Source: a virus. From it: a DNA stretch of 21,299 bases. Made by a program: the position numbers and the translations under genes. Where the stretch lies: the IMG/VR virus record IMGVR_UViG_3300027833_000246, positions 1-21,299 of that record, one strand, 5' to 3'. A model generated the notes under the pieces. It was not told the origin of the DNA. It ran no database searches and saw nothing but the letters and a program-made list of their open reading frames with translations. Of this stretch, positions 1-7,206 are shown in pieces. Within the stretch, counting starts at the first letter, position 1. Every line of letters begins with the position of its first letter.

Positions 1-243
1 ATTTTTAGGGCCGAAATCAGGGCTTTCCAAAACGTCTACGCGCCTACGGGAACCCAATCAGCCCCTTCATACGGGACAAAAATCCACGAAAAAACAACGC
101 ATTACGCGAAACGGTGACGAAAACGGGACAAAAAGAAGGATAGGGGGGGCTACGACCCGACCCGCGAAGTGCATTTTCGCCAATCGCCATCTCGGGTCAC
201 TCGAGAAATCTGAGCAAATTTGAAAACGTCAGGATCAACATCA
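1..243. other. Upstream intergenic region before terS
   Basis: I see no convincing gene here. Frame 2 is open from the window edge to a TGA at 221-223 and frame 1 is open to a TGA at 115-117, so the tail of an upstream gene cannot be excluded. However, the frame-2 codons include runs such as AGA-AGG-ATA-GGG-GGG, unlike the codon use of the genes downstream. The stretch holds a 12-bp direct repeat (71-82 and 123-134), a G7 run near 144-150 and a 17-bp imperfect palindrome centred near 198. A site next to the small terminase gene could be a packaging or regulatory site; that is positional inference only. Confidence 0.5.
71..134. repeat. 12-bp direct repeat pair ACGGGACAAAAA
   Basis: The 12-mer ACGGGACAAAAA occurs at 71-82 and again at 123-134, start to start 52 bp. 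Both copies lie in the apparently non-coding leader upstream of terS. An exact 12-bp repeat in about 240 bp is unlikely by chance. A protein-binding role (TerS/pac or a regulator) is speculation. Confidence 0.6.
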
Positions 244-597
244 ATGAGCACACCAAGAAAGCGCAAGAACCCCAAATGGCAGCAAAGCCCAGAGGCTTCT
301 AAGCTCACGCCCCTCCAAGTTTCACAGCTACGCCGCCGCTTATTCGAGCATGTCGACGATCAGGTGGACGAAGCCCACTCAGTTGTCATGGGCCGCAAGC
401 AATGGTCGCCCACACAGGCCCGTGTCTTCTCCACAATGCTGAATAAGGTCATGCCCGACCTCACAGCGTCGTTTACCCAGCATGAACACACCATCTCCGA
501 CGCACCAGAGAAGCTATCTCGCGCTCAACTAGAGGCCATCGCTTCCACAATGGGCGACATCATCGAAGGTGAAGCTACAGAGGAGGAAGATAAATGA
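244..597 (+). CDS. terS: Terminase small subunit (probable)
   Basis: A 117-residue, mostly helical, charged protein that immediately precedes and overlaps terL by 4 bp (ATGA). The N-terminus is basic (MSTPRKRKNPKWQ), consistent with DNA contact. The central segment, with a TPAQ-like SPTQARVFSTMLNKVMPDL stretch at about residues 55-75, resembles small-terminase oligomerisation helices. The C-terminus is acidic (EGEATEEEDK), as is common where TerS meets TerL. In the family, TerS recognises viral DNA and regulates the ATPase and nuclease of TerL. I chose ATG 244 because an AGGA lies about 10 bases upstream; an in-frame TTG at 220 would add 8 residues but has no clear ribosome site. TerS sequences diverge quickly, so the call leans on position. 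Confidence 0.75.
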   Translation: MSTPRKRKNPKWQQSPEASKLTPLQVSQLRRRLFEHVDDQVDEAHSVVMGRKQWSPTQARVFSTMLNKVMPDLTASFTQHEHTISDAPEKLSRAQLEAIASTMGDIIEGEATEEEDK

Positions 598-2243
598 CCC
601 TCACGCCTCAGAAAGCCGCTCGCCATCTCCTAAAGCTCAAGGCCGCAGAGGATAACTTCCTCGGGTTTGTCAAAGCCGCCTTCCCAAGCTGGGAGCTCCC
701 CGACTTTCACCTCAAGATGATCGACGCGCTCGACAAGTTAGAAAAGAACACGCTCACATCTCACTTCGGGCGAACGCCATCCGAGTGTAAGGGCGTAGAG
801 GAAGTTCCTGTCCGAAACATTCTCATCACCATGCCGCCAAGGCACGGCAAGTCCACCTATGGCTCTGTCATTTTCCCCGCCTACTTTATGGCGAAGAAGC
901 CGTCGCGCTACATGATGTCCACATCCTACAACTCTCAGCTCGCGACTGACTTCGGGCGCCAAGTCAGAGACCTTGCCAACGAGCCTATTACCCAGCAGGT
1001 CTTCCCTGACTTTGAGATGAGCCAAGACAGCCGTGCCGTAGACCAATGGCGCACCACCGCTGCGGGTGCCGCCTACTTCATCGGCGTAGGTGGTACGACC
1101 TCGGGACGTGCCGCTAATCTCCTACTTCTTGACGACCCACTCAAGTCACGCGAGGAAGCAGAGAGCGCGACCCAGCGCAATAAGATTTGGAACTACTACG
1201 TCTCCGCTTTATCCACCCGCCTTCAGCCTGACATTGACAACATACCTCCGGCCCAGATTGTAATCCTTACTCGCTGGCATCCCGACGACCCTGCGGGTCG
1301 CCTCATGGAGACGGAGGATTGGAAAGAAGGGCGCTGGATACACATTAACTTCCCTGCCGTATCAGAGAAGCGAGGGGAGCCCATTTCGCGCGCCTATCTG
1401 CCTGAGGATCACCCGGATCACCTTCCATCGAACGAGGTTTCCAAGCTCACCAAGTCTAAGCGTTACATTTACAAGACGGAACGCACGGCCCTCTGGCCCG
1501 AACGCTTCCCACTTGACGACTTAGAGCGCCGTGAACGTCTAAATCCCCGCGAATTTGCCAGCCTTTACCAGCAATCCCCTTTCATCCAAGGCGGTAACTT
1601 AATTAAGTCTAGTTGGTGGCAGACATATCCACCCGATATGAAGCCTGAGCGGTTCACATCCCTCATCATCGCCGCTGACACGGCCTTCAAGGCCAAGCAG
1701 AACAGCGATTACAGCGTAATGATGGTCATGGGTCTCGATACAAACGGCGATATTTACATCGTAGACGCTGTTCGAGAGCGATTTGAGTTTCCAGACCTCA
1801 AGCGGCGCATGATTATGCTTAATACTGAGTGGCGCGGCAGGGGTCTTCGCGGCATTTACGTCGAGGATAAGGCTTCTGGGCAGTCTCTCATCCAAGAGCT
1901 CAAGCGAGAGAGTGGTGTTTCTGTCATTCCGTACCGCGTTGCCGCCGATAAGGTATCGCGTCTGAGCGCTGTGCTCCCTCTTATCGAGGGTGGTCGCGTA
2001 TTCCTTCCCGAAGTAGCCCCGTGGCTCGACCCATTTATGGACGAATGCCAGACTTTTCCCTCTGGGAAGCACGACGACATGGTGGACGCCTTGGCTATTG
2101 GTCTCGACGTTCTCGCACGCACGCCCACAACGGGTTCGTATTACGTCCCTCCTACATTCAGTACGGACGACAAGTCATCTGTGTTCATCGCAAAGTCAGA
2201 CTTGAATGTTTCCGGCTCGCAGTGGCGCGGTTGGGGGGAGTGA
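594..2243 (+). CDS. terL: Terminase large subunit (packaging ATPase-nuclease)
   Basis: This 549-residue protein has the full two-domain layout of large terminases. In the N-terminal ATPase, Walker A is PPRHGKS at residues 81-87, Walker B is LLLLDD at 176-181, and the coupling motif is ILTRWHPDDP at 224-233. In the C-terminal RNase H-like nuclease, acidic metal ligands are visible at D362 (AADTAF), E424 (YVEDKASG) and the HDDMVDAL stretch at 493-500. The protein would dock on the portal, pump DNA into the prohead and cut the concatemer. Length is normal for the family and no key motif is missing. It starts inside the terS stop codon, so translation of the two is probably coupled. Confidence 0.97.
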   Translation: MTLTPQKAARHLLKLKAAEDNFLGFVKAAFPSWELPDFHLKMIDALDKLEKNTLTSHFGRTPSECKGVEEVPVRNILITMPPRHGKSTYGSVIFPAYFMAKKPSRYMMSTSYNSQLATDFGRQVRDLANEPITQQVFPDFEMSQDSRAVDQWRTTAAGAAYFIGVGGTTSGRAANLLLLDDPLKSREEAESATQRNKIWNYYVSALSTRLQPDIDNIPPAQIVILTRWHPDDPAGRLMETEDWKEGRWIHINFPAVSEKRGEPISRAYLPEDHPDHLPSNEVSKLTKSKRYIYKTERTALWPERFPLDDLERRERLNPREFASLYQQSPFIQGGNLIKSSWWQTYPPDMKPERFTSLIIAADTAFKAKQNSDYSVMMVMGLDTNGDIYIVDAVRERFEFPDLKRRMIMLNTEWRGRGLRGIYVEDKASGQSLIQELKRESGVSVIPYRVAADKVSRLSAVLPLIEGGRVFLPEVAPWLDPFMDECQTFPSGKHDDMVDALAIGLDVLARTPTTGSYYVPPTFSTDDKSSVFIAKSDLNVSGSQWRGWGE

Positions 2244-2281
2244 GGACGACGGGCCTCATTAGATAAGAGTAAATAGAAAAC

Positions 2282-4195
2282 ATGGCCTCTAATTACACCA
2301 ACTACCGCGCAGAGTTTACACCACTGAACGACGGCATTGTCGTCGACCTCTCCGACCACGCTGACGCGCTAACCCAATACGAAGACATTTCCTCTCTCCT
2401 TACGGATGAGCAGGAGCAGCGTCTTGTCCAGTATGTTAAGTCTGCGATGCAGATGTCTTACGACCGCATCTCGAGGCGATACGATCATTGGAAGCAGGCA
2501 GACCGAGCGCACGACGTGTACGTTCGCCCGGACGCTACATCTTTTAAAGAGAAGGCGGTCATTGCAGATACGAGAGCAATCGCCGACACCGTTCTTACAT
2601 ATTTGATGGCAGCTCTAACTGGCCGCAATCCAATGTTCCAACTTGAAGGTCTCAATAGAAAGTCGCGGAAGTCTTCTGCGATCATCGAGCGCCTTCTCCA
2701 TCAGCAAATGCGCCGCACGGCAGGGGAGGCCCGAATTGCCCAACACCTTTTGGACTGTATCAGGTATGGGTACGCGCCCACCAAAGTCACATGGAACGCC
2801 AACACCCGATCAAACGAAATTACCAACTTCGACCCGCGCCGCGTATTCCACGACCCCAGATGCCAATGGGGAGATTGGGAGCGGATGCAGTACATCATCT
2901 TTTCTGATTTCTCATCTTATGACGCTCTACTCCAGACAGGCCTATACCCCAAGCTCGCCAAGTACCCAGCCCTCCGCAACCGCCTCACACCTCCGGCTGG
3001 TGGCTGGGACGGACACCGCTGGCACGCCGAAGCTGGAAGAGGACTAAGCATTGACCCTGCCGAGAGGAACCGCCGAGAGAACGGTGGCTCCTTCTTCACA
3101 TTGGGTGACAGCCGCATCGTAGACGAATGCTGGATACGTTTGGCCGGCTACGAGGTGAACCTACCGCAGCTTGACCATCTTTACATGGTCGTAACTATTC
3201 TGGACGAAGGCGTAGTCATCCGTGCCCAGCTCAATCCCTACGGGCGACAGTTCCCTACGGTCATCGGTGGCCTCTATCACGACGCCCACAAGACCTACGG
3301 CCAGTCCCTCTACGACTTGCTACTTCCTCTACACGATATTTCCACATGGCTACTTCGCTCTCGCATCGACAATGTTCAAGCGAGCCTTACCAACTTAATC
3401 TTTGCTGACCCTACACAGGTCGCAATCAACGACCTCATTGACCGCAACCCTCATGGGATCGTGCGAACAATGCCGGGAGTTGAACCCGGTAAGGGCGTAT
3501 TCATAGCCAACGTACCTGATGTAACCAGAGGCCACTGGAATGACATCGGCGCCATGTCTGAATTAAAGCAGAGACTTAGTGCCGCTTCCGACGCCCAGCA
3601 GGGTATGCCTACTGCCGAAGGTGGTGTTCGTACTGCTACGGAAATCCAGCGACTAACACAGCTTGGCTCCCAACGCCTCGGCGTTCTATCTCGGATTATT
3701 AGCGCTACGTCCGTTCGTCCGATGGTTCGGATGATGACATCGAACATCCAAGACTTCTTTTCGAAGGATGGTTCCATCCGTATCAGCGACGGTGATAGCG
3801 CATCTGCTGTCTCCTCGATGGTCGAAGACGGCTACCTCGACTTCAACATATCTGAAATCCAAGGCGACATTGACTACCTTGTCGTAGACGGCACGCTGCC
3901 ACTTGAGCCTACCCGTAATGCCGAGACATGGATCAACATGCTGAAAACACTCAACGAAACTGGCATGGCGATGGAGTACAACAGCGGAAAGATCGTTGAA
4001 GAGGCTATCCGCTCAATGGGCGTTTCTGACCTCGACCAGTTCAAGATAGGCAAAGAACAGCAAGCCGAAGGTCCAACGCCTTCTCAACAAATGATGCTGA
4101 TGGAGAAAGCTCGCGGAGCATCCGTACAGCCTCAGCAGCAAGTTGAGAATGAAGTTCAGAAGGGCAACCTCGTTCCGATAGGAGATAAGCGATGA
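2282..4195 (+). CDS. Portal protein
   Basis: A 637-residue protein directly after terL, the usual place for the dodecameric portal through which DNA enters and leaves the head. Portal-like features are the helical N-terminus, the stretch QHLLDCIRYGYAPTKVTW at 154-171 and NFDPRRVFHDPR at 182-193, a layout seen in large portals of short-tailed phages. The C-terminal roughly 50 residues are Gln/Met-rich (SQQMMLMEK, QPQQQ) and could be flexible or line the barrel. The ribosome site is weak: AAGAG lies about 12 bases before ATG 2282 in the 38-bp gap after terL. The 3' end overlaps the next small gene by 4 bp. Confidence 0.92.
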   Translation: MASNYTNYRAEFTPLNDGIVVDLSDHADALTQYEDISSLLTDEQEQRLVQYVKSAMQMSYDRISRRYDHWKQADRAHDVYVRPDATSFKEKAVIADTRAIADTVLTYLMAALTGRNPMFQLEGLNRKSRKSSAIIERLLHQQMRRTAGEARIAQHLLDCIRYGYAPTKVTWNANTRSNEITNFDPRRVFHDPRCQWGDWERMQYIIFSDFSSYDALLQTGLYPKLAKYPALRNRLTPPAGGWDGHRWHAEAGRGLSIDPAERNRRENGGSFFTLGDSRIVDECWIRLAGYEVNLPQLDHLYMVVTILDEGVVIRAQLNPYGRQFPTVIGGLYHDAHKTYGQSLYDLLLPLHDISTWLLRSRIDNVQASLTNLIFADPTQVAINDLIDRNPHGIVRTMPGVEPGKGVFIANVPDVTRGHWNDIGAMSELKQRLSAASDAQQGMPTAEGGVRTATEIQRLTQLGSQRLGVLSRIISATSVRPMVRMMTSNIQDFFSKDGSIRISDGDSASAVSSMVEDGYLDFNISEIQGDIDYLVVDGTLPLEPTRNAETWINMLKTLNETGMAMEYNSGKIVEEAIRSMGVSDLDQFKIGKEQQAEGPTPSQQMMLMEKARGASVQPQQQVENEVQKGNLVPIGDKR

Positions 4196-4446
4196 ACTCG
4201 AACAGCCGAGTATGGGCATCACAAGTTGACAGCGTGACCCGCGAATACGTCAACGCTCGCATCAATGAAGAATTAAAACCAATTCGGGACGACATGACCG
4301 CTCTTCGCAGTGCATTGTTAGGCATACGCGAAGGTTCTCAAGGCGATGTCGGCCAGCTTACCGCCCGCGTTAATGACGTAGAGGAGCTTCTTCGGATGTC
4401 CTCATCTCGGGTTGCAAAGCTACGTCAACTGGCAAACGAGGAGTAA
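4192..4446 (+). CDS. Small coiled-coil protein, unknown function
   Basis: An 84-residue protein whose start overlaps the portal stop (ATGA), so it is probably translationally coupled to the portal. The sequence is almost all helix-forming and charged, with heptad-like spacing of Val/Leu/Ile from about residue 10 to 80 (INEELKPIRDDMTALRSAL, then VNDVEELLRMSSSRVAKL). No transmembrane segment and no catalytic motif are visible. It could be a portal-associated or fibre-attachment factor. I do not recognise a named family. Confidence 0.85.
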   Translation: MNSNSRVWASQVDSVTREYVNARINEELKPIRDDMTALRSALLGIREGSQGDVGQLTARVNDVEELLRMSSSRVAKLRQLANEE

Positions 4447-4449
4447 ACG

Positions 4450-4986
4450 ATGGCACGCACGCGCGTCCCTTCAGAACAGTTAAACTTCCGCTCCGCTAAC
4501 ACGGGGATACATCTTCTTGATACCTATCTCGAAGATGCGGAGATGGGCGACCTTACGCTTGCTCAACTTATGGGCAAGCTGTTCGACGAAGTGACCGGCG
4601 AGATCGACGCCTTTACGTTTACCTACGACAGCACTAGCGGCGCTGAGAAGATGAACCTTCAGATCGGTGAGGGTGGGGCGATTACTGAGATTGCTTCATT
4701 CACACAGCTCTTCTCAGACCTAAACTCTTTCAAAACTACAGCCCTTGCCGACATGGAAAGCAAGCGTGCTGACGCAGAGGCTAGTGCTTCTGCTGCCGCT
4801 ACTTCGGAGACGGACGCCCAGACTGCGCAGACCGCTTCTGAGGCTGCTCTTGCCGCCGCGCAGGCAGCTCGTAACAGCGCTCAGACTTACGCGAACCAAG
4901 CGTTCCAAACAACACCAACGGTCATCGCACAGGGCATTCTTCTCGCACAACTGCACGGCGACCTTTTTGACGGGAGTACCCTATAA
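4450..4986 (+). CDS. Fibre-like protein with Ala-rich coiled coil
   Basis: A 178-residue protein with a GAGGAG ribosome site just before ATG 4450. Residues 1-50 form a conserved-looking head ending in MGDLTLAQLMGKLFDE, which matches the N-terminus of the 522-residue tail fibre at 14963. Residues 100-155 are an Ala/Ser/Thr/Gln-rich heptad-like stretch (SASAAATSETDAQ, AALAAAQAARNSAQ) typical of phage fibre shafts. It ends in a short hydrophobic tail. The likely role is a trimeric fibre base or shaft that other adhesin subunits sit on. It overlaps the next gene by one base (TAATG). Function is inferred from composition and the shared head module. Confidence 0.85.
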   Translation: MARTRVPSEQLNFRSANTGIHLLDTYLEDAEMGDLTLAQLMGKLFDEVTGEIDAFTFTYDSTSGAEKMNLQIGEGGAITEIASFTQLFSDLNSFKTTALADMESKRADAEASASAAATSETDAQTAQTASEAALAAAQAARNSAQTYANQAFQTTPTVIAQGILLAQLHGDLFDGSTL

Positions 4987-5354
4987 TGCCAAGCATTTCA
5001 GTTGCAGACCAACAGGCCTTAGCCGACCAGTTAAGCACGCGCCTAAACGGCTTGGATGCTTCTACACCTAACGCTGATCTCGTTTATCTCTCAAGGATGA
5101 TCGAAATCTTCAACGGCAACGCGAACCTCTCTGCGGTCTCCGCCGAGGGTACAGCTCAGATCGCTGCCGTTCAATCTTCTAGCGCGGATAAGACTGCCTT
5201 AGTTACGGCAGAAGGCGCTACCCAAGTTGCAGCGGTACAGGCTGCATCTACAACAGAGCAAGCCGCTCTTAACGGACTACAGACAAGCATTCAGTCGGCT
5301 CTCAACGCCTATCAAATGTCTCCGTCCAAAGTCTACTTCCTGTCACAAAGTTAA
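4986..5354 (+). CDS. Small fibre/coiled-coil protein with 11-residue repeats
   Basis: A 122-residue protein starting on the last base of the previous stop (TAATG). Two near-identical 11-residue motifs, AEGTAQIAAVQ at 53-63 and AEGATQVAAVQ at 75-85, are spaced exactly 22 residues apart. This fits a hendecad (11-residue) coiled coil rather than a heptad one. The N-terminal half has an LDASTPNADLVYLSRMIEIFNG segment, a style common near fibre-associated proteins of marine phages. The C-terminus is MSPSKVYFLSQS. It is probably a structural partner of the flanking fibre proteins. I cannot name a family. Confidence 0.8.
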   Translation: MPSISVADQQALADQLSTRLNGLDASTPNADLVYLSRMIEIFNGNANLSAVSAEGTAQIAAVQSSSADKTALVTAEGATQVAAVQAASTTEQAALNGLQTSIQSALNAYQMSPSKVYFLSQS

Positions 5355-5363
5355 GAGGATAAC

Positions 5364-7202
5364 ATGGCAAACGGATTATTAGGAAAGAAAGTCGTCGGAA
5401 GTCGCGATACGGAAGTTGTTTATACGGTTCCGGCATCCCGCGTTTCGACAATGAATGTAAACATTGTTAACAATGGTTCTGAAACTGGCAACGTATTCCT
5501 TTACGTTTCAGACAAGAATTACCAAGCTGTTGACTTTGAGGGTTACACACCTCTCGATGATAGCTGGACGCTGGACGCGGAAGACTACTTAGATATTGTA
5601 GGCTTCGACCAGTCCTCCTTGATGGCTACCTTGAAGAACACATCTCGCGACGTGACAAACACAGGCACAGTCGATGTTGAGGTTACTCGGAAGATTTCAG
5701 TGGACAACACTGCTGGAACCATGACGGTTTCCGCTGTGAACGCCGCACAGAATGGAATGCCTTTGCCATTCCTTGACGACACCGAATGGTATGTCCGTTC
5801 CGCTAACAATGGTTATGTTTACACCCTTGCGAACTTCTTATCCAACGGCGGCGGAACACAAAGTGCAAGCACATGGGGCCAAAGCGCGACTGACAACAAT
5901 CGTTGGGCTACCAACGTAGATGGAAAGACTGGCCTCTGTTATGTGAACGGTACGCCTGCGTCTGGTTCCACGACAGTTTCGTTTATTACTGACTACCGCC
6001 GCAAGGACCAAGCAACTTACACAAACACGAATTGGGCCGCTGGTGCTATCTCTAGCTGCGTGGGCATTAAGACAACGGGTGAATACTTCCTTACTGGTGT
6101 TGTTTTCGGTACTGTCTACATTTCGTCTAATGGCAACCCAACAACCACAACCATGTTGCAGAACTCTCAGTTCTCTCTCTCGGCAGTTTCAGCCGCAGCG
6201 GGCGGTATCATGGTGGGTGCTACAGCATGTGAAGGCGGGTCTGCTGGATCGGGCTACATCTACATGGCTTTGTCTTCTGATAAAGTTATCTACTCGACTT
6301 ACGACGGCACCACTGCGGTTTCGTCTACGACTTCTGATTGGGAGTACGCATTTGACTTCCCATCGGGCGTCACTTGGGAAGACCTCGTAGATGTGCGTTG
6401 CGGTAGTGCAGCAAACGAATTGCTCTTAGTTACCGATAAGAAGGTATATCGCACAGTCGATCTGGGTGTCACTTGGACTAACACTCCTAACGCTGGCACT
6501 ATGCCTTACAAGATTACAGTCGCGGCTGACGCCGCTGGTGCTAACAAGTACAACGTGAACAGCATCCTTGCTGGTGAAGTTGAGTTGATCCGTGGCCGCA
6601 CATATCGTTTCTATGTTCACGATAGTACCGTCAACACGCATCCATTCTTGTTCTCCACAACCGAAAACGGAACTCATGCGACGGGTGGGGCAGCTTACGA
6701 CACTGGCGTAACCTACTACCTTGGCGACCCAGATGATGATGGGGATACGACGCAGAAGTACGATACTGCTTCTGACTACACCACGAACTTCGCCACCTAC
6801 AACGGCCAAGTAAGGTTTGTAGAAGTTGTAGTAGCTTCGGACGCGCCTGATACGCTTTACACTTATTGCCATACTCACAGCGGTATGGGCTTCAAGGTAA
6901 ACGTAGCAGATGCGCCGACCACGGCTCCAAACGATGATGAGACAATCATGGTCGCAGCCTCGATTTGGGCAACGGCAAGCGGTGACGTAACCAAGAAGTT
7001 TGATCTCTTTAAGAACGGCGAAACATACAGCCGTGAAAAGCGGTTCTTTGAGCTTCCCGAGGTAGACCTCTACGACAAAGCTGGACTTGGATCAGGTGCT
7101 CTCTTGGAGCGCACTGCAATCATGGCGTCTGCTGGTGAGCAAATCATCGTCAAAACATCGGGCGAAAACGTAGTCGTCCGAGTACATGGAATAGAGGAGT
7201 AA
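5364..7202 (+). CDS. Virion adhesin-like protein with cupredoxin-like insert
   Basis: A 612-residue, Thr/Ser/Gly-rich, beta-strand-rich protein with a clear AGAGG ribosome site. Residues 1-115 look like a small beta-sandwich, and the last roughly 35 residues (LERTAIMASAGEQIIVKTS, ending VRVHGIEE) look like its closing strands. The middle may thus be inserted into one domain; this is inference. Residues 140-380 contain repeated beta motifs with a WTNTPNAG/VYRTVDLG stretch reminiscent of propeller or sialidase-like repeats. Residues 382-515 resemble a cupredoxin: H426 (THPFLF) and C502-X2-H505-X2-M508 match the type-1 copper ligand order, with amicyanin-like spacing at the C-terminal loop. A DxDxDG loop lies at 455-460. 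The gene sits in a fibre cluster, so a virion surface role is likely. Confidence 0.85.
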   Translation: MANGLLGKKVVGSRDTEVVYTVPASRVSTMNVNIVNNGSETGNVFLYVSDKNYQAVDFEGYTPLDDSWTLDAEDYLDIVGFDQSSLMATLKNTSRDVTNTGTVDVEVTRKISVDNTAGTMTVSAVNAAQNGMPLPFLDDTEWYVRSANNGYVYTLANFLSNGGGTQSASTWGQSATDNNRWATNVDGKTGLCYVNGTPASGSTTVSFITDYRRKDQATYTNTNWAAGAISSCVGIKTTGEYFLTGVVFGTVYISSNGNPTTTTMLQNSQFSLSAVSAAAGGIMVGATACEGGSAGSGYIYMALSSDKVIYSTYDGTTAVSSTTSDWEYAFDFPSGVTWEDLVDVRCGSAANELLLVTDKKVYRTVDLGVTWTNTPNAGTMPYKITVAADAAGANKYNVNSILAGEVELIRGRTYRFYVHDSTVNTHPFLFSTTENGTHATGGAAYDTGVTYYLGDPDDDGDTTQKYDTASDYTTNFATYNGQVRFVEVVVASDAPDTLYTYCHTHSGMGFKVNVADAPTTAPNDDETIMVAASIWATASGDVTKKFDLFKNGETYSREKRFFELPEVDLYDKAGLGSGALLERTAIMASAGEQIIVKTSGENVVVRVHGIEE

Positions 7203-7206
7203 TCTC

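Noticed and set aside
44-190. 48-codon minus-strand frame in the upstream region
   Set aside because: Short, no ribosome site, opposite to every other gene and no recognisable motif.
2-223. Edge-open + strand frame that could be the tail of an upstream gene
   Set aside because: Codon choice (AGA, AGG, ATA, GGG runs) differs from the neighbouring genes and the translation shows no family feature; not excluded, but not supported.
1599-2072. 157-codon minus-strand frame inside terL
   Set aside because: It lies opposite the nuclease domain, whose catalytic motifs are intact on the + strand.
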